From WGAB01 sp964406105 (GTDB taxonomy: Bacteria > Hydrothermota > Hydrothermia > WGAB01), in the NCBI GenBank assembly GCA_964406105.1, contig CAYOQK010000012.1, forward strand, positions 30,803 to 94,802: a stretch of DNA of 64,000 nucleotides, given 5' to 3'. Position 1 is the stretch's first letter. Every line of letters starts with the position of its first letter. This document shows positions 24,324-32,841 of the stretch, in pieces. A program made the translations under genes and the position numbers. The notes beneath the pieces were generated by a model. The model was not told the origin of the DNA. It did not search any database and was given only the letters and a program-made list of their open reading frames with translations.

Positions 24324-24983
24324 ATGCCCTACCGACGGTTCTATCCGGAACCCGATGAGGCGGCCACCCTCCAAGAGGGTGGCCGCCTCATGGACCTGGA
24401 CCCCCAGGCCCTGCAACGATCCCTACCAGCACTACAAAAGTACATGGCCCTGCTCCGCTACTGGGGACAGCGCATCAACCTCATGTCCCGAAGAGACCTA
24501 TACCACGGCCTTGTGGCCCATCTCCTGGATTCCCTGGCCATAGCCCGTTGGATCCCCCAAAGGATCACCGTCATGGACCTGGGCAGCGGCGCTGGGCTGC
24601 CCGCTGTTCCCCTGGCCGTGTACCGGCCTGACCTCACCGTGGTCGCCGTGGAATCCCGCAGGAAAAAGGGAGTGTTCCTGCGGGAAGTGAAACGCCAACT
24701 ACACTTGAAGAACCTCCGGGTGTACATCCAGCGTTGGGAAACCCTTCAGGGCGTGCCCGCCCAACTGCTGGTCACCCGAGCCACCGGGGCCCTGGCCGAT
24801 ATCCTGGCCCTCGCCCCCCAACTCCTGCCCCAGGGTGGGCGAATCCTGGCCTATGCCTCCGAGCCCGACCACCGAATCCCCGCGGCCCGCAGCTATCAAG
24901 TACGGAACCCGGTGAACCGCAGGGTGTTCTATATCCTGGAGTACCACTACCACCCCAGCTCCCCTCCCCGCCGCACCCCTTAA
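24324..24983 (+). CDS. rsmG: 16S rRNA (guanine527-N7)-methyltransferase RsmG
   Basis: SAM-dependent methyltransferase for 16S rRNA G527. The class I fold is seen: YMALLRYWGQRINLMSRRDL (N-terminal helix typical of GidB), VMDLGSGAGLPAVPLAVYRPD (SAM motif I), VVAVESRRKKGVFLREVKRQL, and a LLVTRATGAL motif. From the first ATG it is 219 aa; the homologous part begins only at MDLDPQALQ (ATG 24390). The 22-residue N-terminal extension is encoded by a perfect hairpin (24355-24391), so the internal ATG is a serious alternative start and the hairpin would then be 5' UTR. Confidence 0.9.
   Translation: MPYRRFYPEPDEAATLQEGGRLMDLDPQALQRSLPALQKYMALLRYWGQRINLMSRRDLYHGLVAHLLDSLAIARWIPQRITVMDLGSGAGLPAVPLAVYRPDLTVVAVESRRKKGVFLREVKRQLHLKNLRVYIQRWETLQGVPAQLLVTRATGALADILALAPQLLPQGGRILAYASEPDHRIPAARSYQVRNPVNRRVFYILEYHYHPSSPPRRTP
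24355..24391. repeat. Perfect 17-bp hairpin at the 5' end of rsmG
   Basis: Arms 24355-24371 and 24375-24391 are perfectly complementary with a CAA loop. The right arm ends on the AT of the internal rsmG ATG (24390). No T-run follows, so it is not a standard terminator; it may occlude the internal start codon or protect mRNA ends. Confidence 0.8.
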
Positions 24984-25135
24984 ACCCCTTGCCCAATCCA
25001 AAGGCATCCGGGACCCCTCAACCCTGGCCTCAGAGAAACCCAAGCCTTGGCGGAAGGGGGCTTTGGCTTCATGATTAAGACAAAGAGGGAAGGGGCCTTT
25101 TTGCCCTTTCCACAAGGGAAAGCCGAGGTGATCGC

Positions 25136-26389
25136 ATGTCGTTGTGGGGAGACGAAAGCCGAACAGCCAGGGGGCAGGAGATCCGGTTCCTCCATACCGG
25201 GGACTGGCAGATCGGACAGAGCTTCGTAGAGTTCCCGCCGGAACGGCGACAGGCACTGCAGGAGGCCCGATTTCACGCCGTGCGTCGCCTGGCAGAAAAG
25301 GCCCACGAACACCGGGTTCACTTCGTCCTGGTGGCCGGTGATGTCTTTGAGAACGACGCCGTCCCCTTGAACGCCATAGAGCACCTGCTCCACGTCTTAG
25401 AGGCCTTTGCGCCTGTGCCCGTGTACATTGTTCCAGGCAACCACGACGCTGTAAACACTTACCTTTACCAGAGTTCCACCTTCCGGACACGATGTCCGAA
25501 CCATGTGCATGTTTTTCTGGAGCCTGGGATCCACCGCGTTGGCCCCCAGGGGCAAGTGGCGTTGGTGGTGGCACCGGTGGTGCAAAGGGACCTTCCCCCC
25601 GTCTTTCCCTCCACGGCTGTTCCTGAGGGCGTCCAGTTTCGGGTGGTGTTCACCCACGGCACCTTAGAAGGCACTGTTTCGCCTCAAAACCCTTCCCCCC
25701 TTTGGATTCCCCGAAGGGACCTGGACGCTTGGAACGCTCAGTACATCGCCCTGGGCCACTACCATGGATGGCGCCGCTACGGCCGGGCAGTGTACCCTGG
25801 AACCCCGGAACCCACCAAGTTTGATGAACGAGAGGCCGGATTCGCCGCCCTGGTCACCCTCCGAACCCCTGAAGAGGAGCCGGAGGTGGAAAAACTCCCG
25901 GTAGGCCAGTACCGGTGGCAGGCCAAGGTGTACGAGACCCACACCCTCCGCGAGGCCGTTGCCTTTCTGGAAGAACTGGCCCAAAACCCTGAGCTTACTC
26001 CCCACACCCTCTTGCGGATCCACCTCGCTGTTCGCGAGCACGATCCCATGCTCATCCCTTCTCTTAAAGAGGCCCAGGCCAGGCTGGAGCAACGGGTGTT
26101 CCACCTGGACCTGCGAACCCAATTCCTACGGCAAGCCCTGCCCCCCGACTTTGACGAGCAGGTCTCTCAACGCTTCCCCATGGGTGAGCAACTCTTGGAA
26201 CACCTACGACGACTAAAGGCCCGGCTGGAGGAAGACGAGGCAGAAGGACACCAAGGCGGAGCAGCGTTCCGCTTAGACCGTCCACGGTTGGATTTCCTTC
26301 CTCCCCAGCCCGACCGAGAGGTGATAGAAGAGGCCCTCCGAGAACTGGAACAGTGGTTTCTGAAACACCTGCAGGAGGAAAGGCGATGA
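25136..26389 (+). CDS. SbcD/Mre11-like DNA exonuclease (YhaO-type metallophosphoesterase)
   Basis: Calcineurin-like nuclease of 417 aa. Metal-binding motifs in order: FLHTGDWQIG (usual D-x-H appears as D-W-Q, an atypical first site), LVAGDVFEND, IVPGNHDAVN, FTHGTLEG, and ALGHYHGWRRYG. The C-terminal third is helical and probably binds the partner ATPase. The start has GAGGTGATCGC before it. The stop overlaps the ATG of the SMC-like gene, the usual arrangement of sbcD-sbcC or yhaO-yhaN. Likely role: end-processing in double-strand-break repair. Replacement of the first-site His by Gln is worth noting. Confidence 0.88.
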   Translation: MSLWGDESRTARGQEIRFLHTGDWQIGQSFVEFPPERRQALQEARFHAVRRLAEKAHEHRVHFVLVAGDVFENDAVPLNAIEHLLHVLEAFAPVPVYIVPGNHDAVNTYLYQSSTFRTRCPNHVHVFLEPGIHRVGPQGQVALVVAPVVQRDLPPVFPSTAVPEGVQFRVVFTHGTLEGTVSPQNPSPLWIPRRDLDAWNAQYIALGHYHGWRRYGRAVYPGTPEPTKFDEREAGFAALVTLRTPEEEPEVEKLPVGQYRWQAKVYETHTLREAVAFLEELAQNPELTPHTLLRIHLAVREHDPMLIPSLKEAQARLEQRVFHLDLRTQFLRQALPPDFDEQVSQRFPMGEQLLEHLRRLKARLEEDEAEGHQGGAAFRLDRPRLDFLPPQPDREVIEEALRELEQWFLKHLQEERR

Positions 26390-29079
26390 TCCTGCGCCGT
26401 CTCCGTGTGCAGCATTTCCGCCGCATAGACCGTGGGGTAGAGGTGACCTTTGATCCTGAGATCAATCTGATCGTGGGGCCCAATGAGAGCGGCAAATCCT
26501 CACTGGTGTTGGCGATCCCCTTTGCCCTGTTCACTTCCTACCGCGTCACGGGCGCAGCTCTTAAGGAGGTTTTCCCCTTTGGCCGTGCCCTGAGCCCCAC
26601 AATAGAGATGGAGATTGAGCTCCGAGGGAAACGGTATCGGATTTTCAAACGGTTTCACTCCTCGTCCCAGAGCCTGGTGGAGGAGATCCAGGAGGACGGC
26701 ACACGGCGCCCCCTGGCCGAGGGAGAAGAGGCGGATCGCTGGATGAGCCAGATCTTTGAAGCCCAGCTCCCGAAGCGATTTCGCGGTTTCCCTACCCAAT
26801 GGGGCGTGGCCCGGGCCCTGTGGCTGCTACAGGGGCCTGAGGTGGACCCGGCCCCGTGGGTGCAGCCCCAGGCCCTTCGCCAATCCGTAAACGTCACCAC
26901 CGAGGCTTCCTCCTGGCTCCGCCTCCTGCTGGAATCCGTAGAGGCCGACCTGTTTACGCAACTGACCAAAGAGAAACTGCAGTCCAAAAAACACGGGGAA
27001 CTTGAGCGACTCCGGGAGGAAATCCATCAACTGCAAGACACCCAAAGGGAACTGGAGCAGGCGCTGTCCGACCTTCGTCAGCGGCAACGGGAACTGCAGG
27101 AAATCCAGAAACGCAGAGAGGAAAAGGCCAAAGCGGAAACACGGATCCAACAGCGTCTTCAGGAACTTCACCAGCAGATCCAGGAGGTGCGAGGTCTAAA
27201 AGAACAACAGAAAACCCTGCAACTGGAGATCGCTCGGCTCAGCGAGAAGGCTCATGCTCTGGAACAACGAGTGGAGCGGGCCCGGAAAACCTGGGAAGCC
27301 TACCAAAACCTGCAGAAACGCCTGGAGAAGCTGAAGCGCCGACGTCAGGAGACCGAGGAATCCCTGGAACACCTTCAGAGGAAACTCCGGCGCCTGGAGG
27401 ACGAGCAGCAGCAGATGGAGGAAAGGCTGCGTTCCCAGGAGAAAACCCTGGCAGACCTCCGAAAACTGGAGGCGATCCAGCGGGCACGCCAGGAACGGGA
27501 AACCCTGGAACAGCAACTCCAACAGGTGGAACGACGGTTAAAGCAGCGGGAGGAGATCCACCGAGCGCTGCAGGGGCAGAGTTCCGAAGAACTCCAGCAG
27601 CTCTTGGAGGAGTGGCACCAGGCCAACGAACGGCTGGCGCGGGCCCAAGCCCGCTTAGAGGGCCTGAGGATGCGCCTTCGTCTGCAGACCCTCCAGGAAG
27701 TGGATCTCCAAGTGAACCACCAGCCGTTGCACCTGCCCGCTGGAGAAACCTGGGAAACCCTGACGACTCCAGGGTTCACCTTAGAGATCCCCGGCATGTT
27801 GAGAATCACCCTGGAGGCCGCAGGGCGCGAACTCCAGGCTTTGCACCAAGAGATCCAAGATCTCCAGGCCAAGCAACGCAGCGTGCTCCAACGGGCAGGG
27901 GTTTCGGACCTCCAGGGCCTGAAGGATCGCTGGACCCAGGTACAACGCTTGGAGTTCCGGTTGGAACGCCTCCGCCAGGAGCTCCAGGAACTCCCAGACC
28001 CCGAAACCCTGCAGCAAAAACTCGCTCGGCTTCGGCTCCAACTCCAGGACGCTCCCCAGGAGGTTCCTCCTGCCGAAGAACTGCGGTTGCAAATCCAAGA
28101 GGCTGAACAGGAGCAAGCGAGAACCCAACGTGACCTGCGGGCTCTCCAAAGCCAGATCCAGGACCTGCGGCAACAGCTGAACGATCTCCGAACTGTCCTC
28201 GCGAAGGTGTCCAGGGAAGAGGCCGCCCATCAAACCCAAGTGGACAGCCATTGGGAACGGCTCCTGGAGCTGTTGGAGGGCTTTTGGCCCGGCGGGCAGG
28301 CAATGGGCGAAGAGGCCGTTCCCCCTGCCCTGGCCGCCTTGGAGCGCCAACAAAGGGACCTGCTGGATCAACTGCAGCAACGTCAGAACGCCTTGCAGAA
28401 TGTACAGAAGCGGCTACCTCCTCAGGACCCCGAGGAGGAGGCTCAACGCTTGGAGGCCCGCCGGCAGCAGCTCCAAGAGGAACAGCGGGATCTGCGGGAT
28501 CGTTACGTTCGGACGGAGGCGGCCCTGGAACACCTCCGAGCCCAAGACCTGGAACTCAAGCTCCAGGAAACCCAACTTCGTCTGAAGCGGAGGCAGGAGC
28601 GACTTCGGCACCTCCAGATTCACCTGGAGGCCCTGTTGCTCCTCAGGAAAGAGGCGGAGGGGTTACTCCAGCGAATGGAAAACGCCCTCGCCAGCTTCGT
28701 GGGCCAACGAGTGGAAGAGTACCTTCGGTTCATCACAGGGGTTGAGCGTCGGGTATGGCTGAACCAGGGGCAGTGGTATGTCTCTTTTCCAGGAGATTCC
28801 AACCCCCCTCCCCTGGGGCTCAAACAAGCGGTTTCCAGCGGCACCCTGGAGCAGTTCGCACTCTCATTGCGATTGGCCTATGGCACCGCCCTTGCAGAGC
28901 GGTTAGGTCGCCAACTGGTGATCCTGGACGATGCCTTGGTCTTTAGCGACGATGAACGGTTTCAACGCATCCTATCCCTGCTGCACCAACTTCGGGATCG
29001 GCTCCAAATCGTGATCCTCACCACCCATCCTGAGCGGTACGAACTCCTGGAGGCTCACGAGATTCCACTGCAGGCATAG
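26386..29079 (+). CDS. SbcC/Rad50-like (YhaN-type) coiled-coil ATPase without zinc hook
   Basis: SMC-like ATPase of about 897 aa, partner of the preceding nuclease. N-terminal Walker A GPNESGKSS (about 31-39), long Gln/Glu/Arg-rich coiled coils (about 200-420 and 480-790), then signature AVSSGTLEQFALSLRLAYG and Walker B LVILDDALVFSDD. The centre lacks the Cys-x-x-Cys zinc hook of SbcC/Rad50. Instead there is a short beta-type module (QEVDLQVNHQPLHLPAGE to IPGMLRITLEAAG). This resembles YhaN-type proteins. Start at MILRRLRV, overlapping the nuclease stop, with AGGAGG upstream. Confidence 0.88.
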   Translation: MILRRLRVQHFRRIDRGVEVTFDPEINLIVGPNESGKSSLVLAIPFALFTSYRVTGAALKEVFPFGRALSPTIEMEIELRGKRYRIFKRFHSSSQSLVEEIQEDGTRRPLAEGEEADRWMSQIFEAQLPKRFRGFPTQWGVARALWLLQGPEVDPAPWVQPQALRQSVNVTTEASSWLRLLLESVEADLFTQLTKEKLQSKKHGELERLREEIHQLQDTQRELEQALSDLRQRQRELQEIQKRREEKAKAETRIQQRLQELHQQIQEVRGLKEQQKTLQLEIARLSEKAHALEQRVERARKTWEAYQNLQKRLEKLKRRRQETEESLEHLQRKLRRLEDEQQQMEERLRSQEKTLADLRKLEAIQRARQERETLEQQLQQVERRLKQREEIHRALQGQSSEELQQLLEEWHQANERLARAQARLEGLRMRLRLQTLQEVDLQVNHQPLHLPAGETWETLTTPGFTLEIPGMLRITLEAAGRELQALHQEIQDLQAKQRSVLQRAGVSDLQGLKDRWTQVQRLEFRLERLRQELQELPDPETLQQKLARLRLQLQDAPQEVPPAEELRLQIQEAEQEQARTQRDLRALQSQIQDLRQQLNDLRTVLAKVSREEAAHQTQVDSHWERLLELLEGFWPGGQAMGEEAVPPALAALERQQRDLLDQLQQRQNALQNVQKRLPPQDPEEEAQRLEARRQQLQEEQRDLRDRYVRTEAALEHLRAQDLELKLQETQLRLKRRQERLRHLQIHLEALLLLRKEAEGLLQRMENALASFVGQRVEEYLRFITGVERRVWLNQGQWYVSFPGDSNPPPLGLKQAVSSGTLEQFALSLRLAYGTALAERLGRQLVILDDALVFSDDERFQRILSLLHQLRDRLQIVILTTHPERYELLEAHEIPLQA

Positions 29080-29153
29080 CCTGATCCCAAACCCTGAACC
29101 CTGAAGTTGCAGGGCCGTGTGCGTTCTCTGGGAGGGTTTCGTCCTTCGCTCTG

Positions 29154-29186
29154 TATAATTGGCCTTTGTAAGCAGGTGCTTACGAA
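29154..29186 (+). promoter_or_regulatory. -10 element and inverted repeat before the beta-helix protein gene
   Basis: TATAAT at 29154-29159 is followed by a 9-bp stem (29165-29173 with 29178-29186, one G-U pair; GTAAGC/GCTTAC core) that would lie at the very 5' end of the mRNA, ahead of AGGAGGG. No clear -35. Could be an operator or an mRNA-stabilising hairpin. Confidence 0.5.
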
Positions 29187-29201
29187 GGAAAGGAGGGCAC
29201 G

Positions 29202-30893
29202 ATGAGACACTGGACGTGGTGGATTTGGTTCACCCTGCAAGGGGTGGCCTTGGCCACCAACTACTACGTATCACCCTCGGGCGATGACAACAACCCAGGG
29301 ACCATAGACCAGCCCTGGGCTACAATCCAGAAGGCTGCCAACGAGGCCAACCCCGGGGACACGGTGTTTGTCCGTGAGGGTGTGTACTACGAGCAGGTTC
29401 AGATCAACGTGAGTGGCGCACCGGGGCAGTACATCGTGTTCACAGCCTACCCGGGGGAAACCCCTATCCTGGACGGCACCGGGGGAACTCCCGGGGAACA
29501 CATGATTTATCTGAACAGCGTGGACTACATCAAGATTGAGGGGTTCACCATCCGGAACGATTCCGCGGGCAGTGGGATCTTCGTGGAAGACGCTGGCGAC
29601 TACATTGAGATCCGCAACAACACCATCTACAACATGAAGGGGCCTGATGGCATGGGGATCACGGTGTACGCGCACGTGAACGACAGCATCACCCACATCA
29701 CCATTGAAGGCAACCACATTTACAACTGTGAACCCGCCCAGAGCGAGGCGCTGGTGGTCAACGGCAACGTGTTTGACTTTGCCATCCTCAACAACCTCAT
29801 CCACGACGTCAACAACATCGGTATTGACGCCATCGGGGGCGAGGTGGCCGGCAAGGTGGCCAAACGGGGGATCATCCGGGGAAATGAGGTGTACAACGCC
29901 CGGTCCAGTTACGGAGGCGGCTATGCGGCTGGAATCTACATTGACGGAGCACAACAGGTTGTGGTAGAGCAGAATCGGGTGCACGAGTGCGATATGGGCA
30001 TTGAGGTAGGGTGCGAGAACGCCGGGTATGTGGCCGAGGCCTGTACCGTGCGCGCCAATCTGCTCTACCACAACGACAAAGCGGGTTTGATTTTCGGCGG
30101 GTACGACGCCTCCGTGGGACGAGTAGAAAACTGCGTGTTTGAGAACAACACCCTATTCAAGAACCAAGTGGTGGGAGACGGCGAAGGGGAGCTCGTGATC
30201 CAGTACGCCTCCAACAACGTGGTTCGCAACAACATCGTTTACGCCGGTCCCCAGGGGATCCTGCTTACCTCTTGGGAGGGCAACCTCAACAACACCCTGG
30301 ACTACAACTGCTGGAAACCCAGCGCCGAGCCCCACGCCAGCCTCTTCGTGTGGAACAGCACAGAGTACACCACCTTTGCCGCTTACCAGGCAGGCACAGG
30401 CCAAGACGGCCATTCCCTGGATACCAATCCCCTCCTGGCAGACACCTCCACCCTGGATTTCCACCTGGACACCCTAAGCCCCTGCATAGACGCAGGAGAC
30501 CCCACCACCTCTCCGTCCCAGGACTACGAGGGGAATTCTCGGCCCCTGGACGGCAATCAGGATGGTGATACCTTGGTAGATATCGGTGCCTACGAATTCG
30601 TTCCTTCCCCGGTGAGGGTAGAGGAAACCACGCGCTTTGCCAAGAACCCGGAGTTGAGGGTCTTTCCCACCATCGCTCAGCAGGTGGTACACGTATTTAC
30701 ACCCTCGGCGCAGCCCGGGGCACCTGTGACCCTGGAGATTGTGAACGCCTCCGGCCAAAGACTGCGGCGTGTCCAACGCACTGAGCCCTTCACCCTGCTT
30801 TCCGTGTCTGCTCTGCCCTCGGGCATGTACCTGGTGGTGCTCACGGACGGCCATGGGCAACGGGTGTACCGCCCCCTCCTGATCCTTCGGTAG
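29202..30893 (+). CDS. Secreted parallel beta-helix protein with T9SS-like sorting domain
   Basis: Extracellular protein of 563 aa. Short signal peptide (WWIWFTLQGVALA) followed by the DUF1565-type opening NYYVSPSGDDNNPGT.DQPWATIQKA. Then comes a right-handed beta-helix of about 10 PbH1 coils rich in NN (IEIRNNTIYN, ITIEGNHIYN, AILNNLIHD, VVEQNRVHE, VFENNTLFKN). A choice-of-anchor-like segment (SPCIDAGDP...DIGAYEF) is followed by a C-terminal sorting domain ending SGMYLVVLTDGHGQR..LLILR. This fold is common in polysaccharide lyases and adhesins; no catalytic residues can be assigned. AGGAGGG precedes the ATG. Confidence 0.85.
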   Translation: MRHWTWWIWFTLQGVALATNYYVSPSGDDNNPGTIDQPWATIQKAANEANPGDTVFVREGVYYEQVQINVSGAPGQYIVFTAYPGETPILDGTGGTPGEHMIYLNSVDYIKIEGFTIRNDSAGSGIFVEDAGDYIEIRNNTIYNMKGPDGMGITVYAHVNDSITHITIEGNHIYNCEPAQSEALVVNGNVFDFAILNNLIHDVNNIGIDAIGGEVAGKVAKRGIIRGNEVYNARSSYGGGYAAGIYIDGAQQVVVEQNRVHECDMGIEVGCENAGYVAEACTVRANLLYHNDKAGLIFGGYDASVGRVENCVFENNTLFKNQVVGDGEGELVIQYASNNVVRNNIVYAGPQGILLTSWEGNLNNTLDYNCWKPSAEPHASLFVWNSTEYTTFAAYQAGTGQDGHSLDTNPLLADTSTLDFHLDTLSPCIDAGDPTTSPSQDYEGNSRPLDGNQDGDTLVDIGAYEFVPSPVRVEETTRFAKNPELRVFPTIAQQVVHVFTPSAQPGAPVTLEIVNASGQRLRRVQRTEPFTLLSVSALPSGMYLVVLTDGHGQRVYRPLLILR

Positions 30894-30983
30894 GGGCAGG
30901 ATTGCCACAGAAGGCCCGGACGGCTTCGGCGGCTCCTGGTTTCCCCTACAATAATGACGTAAAAAACCATGAAGGAGGTCTTT

Positions 30984-32819
30984 ATGCGTTTCCTCTTGGT
31001 GTTTGCAATCCTTTTGGCGATGAGCCTGCCGGCCCCATCCCAGGCCGCACCCCGACGGGTGCTGGCGGAGATCATCACCAACACGGCTTGTTCCGGTTGC
31101 GCCAACGCCAACCGAGTGCTCACACAGCTTTACGAGACCTACTACAACGAACTCTCGGTGATCCGTTACCACGCTTGGTGGCCCTCTTCCAGCGATCCCT
31201 TTTACCAAGCCAACATTGAGGAAAACACCCGGCGGATCAACTACTACGGGGCCGACTATACGCCCCATCTCTATCTGGATGGTTCCGTGGACGGGGGATA
31301 CCAGGCCTCCACCTGGGAGAACCTGATCCAGCAGGAATTGGCAGTGCCCAGCCCCCTGATCATGGATCTGGAGATCACCTACGATCCCCCCTCCCGCACG
31401 GGTACGGTGATCACCACCATTACCGTGGACTCGGCTGTGAATTTCGTGGCCCCGAAACTGCGGATCGCTTTGGTGGAAAGCAACATCTTTTACAACGCGC
31501 CCAACGGTGAAACCGAACACCACCAGATCATGCGCGACATGATCCCCAACGCCGAGGGCATCCCCCTGACCTTAGGGCCCGGCGTCACCGTGGTGGATAC
31601 CCAGGAGTTTATGGTGGACAGCAGTTGGGTGGTGGAGAACTGCGCCATTGTGGCCTTCGTGCAAGACGACGGGGCCGCCAAACGAGTGTACCAATCCGCC
31701 ATGGAGTTCGTACATCCGGAACCCCAACTCCGGTTTCACCACTACTTCGTGGAGGACGGCAACGACCAGGTGCTTCAGCCTGGGGAAACCGGCCAGGTCT
31801 ACGTGGCATTCATCAATACCGGTCGGATAGATGCAGAAAACGTAACGGCTTTTTTGAACTCTACGGATCCCTATATCCACGTGCTCCAATCCCAGATCTT
31901 CCTTCCCGAGGTGCCTTTGTACGAGGTGACCCTTGCATCCCAGCCCTTTGAAATCCAGTTGGATCCGGCCATTCCGGATTCCTACATCACCTACGTGCAT
32001 CTCACCCTGCAAACCCCTGACAGTGTGATCTTCACCGACAGCTTCCCCGTCGGTCATCTGCCTCAAGTGGGCTTCAGCGACGACTTTGAAGGAAACGATC
32101 GGTGGTTCAACTATGGAGAATATGGACAATGGCATATCACAGAACACCGGTATCATTCCGGAACTCATAGCAAGTACTGTGGGTTGGAAAACCTTTGGCA
32201 TTATCTCAACAATGCCAATGTGGTCATGGAATCCCCGTGGATCTTGGTGGGTGCCCACGACACCCTCACCTTCTGGCATTGGTACGACATGGAAACAGCC
32301 TACGACTTCGGCTACGTGTACCTCCAAACCAGCACCCCTTACCATCGTGTGCCCGTGGACACCTTTAACGGCCACCTCCAACAGTGGGTTCAGGAGGCCT
32401 ACCCCTTGGACGAGTATGCCGGTTCGGTGATCAAGGTGGTGTTCCACTTCAAATCGGATGCCTCGGTGAACTACGAAGGCTGGTATGTGGACGATGTACA
32501 GGTGCAACCGGTGGGCGTCCAGGAAGACTCACACCCACCGGCTGTAAGAAACGAAGCGATCCGGTTGACGCTCTCCCACTCTGTAGTCCGGGACCGCCGG
32601 CTGTTGTTCACCCTTACCACCCCTTGGAGCGGCCGCCACGAGATTTCGGTGTACACGGGTGCAGGGCGCCGTATTCTCTCCCTTTTCCACACCCTAACCC
32701 CAGGGGCCCACAGTCTGGAGCTCACCCTACCCCCAAACCTGCAGACGGGCGTGTACTTCCTACACGTCAAGGGTCCCCAAGGTTCCCAAACCCAGCGATG
32801 GCTCTATCTCCGGCCCTAA
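30984..32819 (+). CDS. Secreted Omp28-like protein with jelly-roll and T9SS-like domains
   Basis: Exported protein of about 611 aa. The signal peptide is MRFLLVFAILLAMSLPAPSQA. The N-terminal domain resembles Omp28/thioredoxin-like proteins (LAEIITNTACSGCANANRVL, with a CSGC pair). Ig-like segments follow, then a MAM/jelly-roll-like module (FSDDFEGNDRWFNYGEYGQWHITEHRYHSG...WYVDDVQV), as found in T9SS cargos and secreted peptidases. C-terminal sorting domain ends TGVYFLHVKGPQGSQTQ. The start was chosen for AAGGAGG 5 nt upstream; an ATG five codons earlier overlaps the Shine-Dalgarno. Upstream TACAAT (30947-30952) may be the -10. Function unknown. Confidence 0.82.
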   Translation: MRFLLVFAILLAMSLPAPSQAAPRRVLAEIITNTACSGCANANRVLTQLYETYYNELSVIRYHAWWPSSSDPFYQANIEENTRRINYYGADYTPHLYLDGSVDGGYQASTWENLIQQELAVPSPLIMDLEITYDPPSRTGTVITTITVDSAVNFVAPKLRIALVESNIFYNAPNGETEHHQIMRDMIPNAEGIPLTLGPGVTVVDTQEFMVDSSWVVENCAIVAFVQDDGAAKRVYQSAMEFVHPEPQLRFHHYFVEDGNDQVLQPGETGQVYVAFINTGRIDAENVTAFLNSTDPYIHVLQSQIFLPEVPLYEVTLASQPFEIQLDPAIPDSYITYVHLTLQTPDSVIFTDSFPVGHLPQVGFSDDFEGNDRWFNYGEYGQWHITEHRYHSGTHSKYCGLENLWHYLNNANVVMESPWILVGAHDTLTFWHWYDMETAYDFGYVYLQTSTPYHRVPVDTFNGHLQQWVQEAYPLDEYAGSVIKVVFHFKSDASVNYEGWYVDDVQVQPVGVQEDSHPPAVRNEAIRLTLSHSVVRDRRLLFTLTTPWSGRHEISVYTGAGRRILSLFHTLTPGAHSLELTLPPNLQTGVYFLHVKGPQGSQTQRWLYLRP

Positions 32820-32841
32820 ACGCCCGTATAATTCCACGGCT

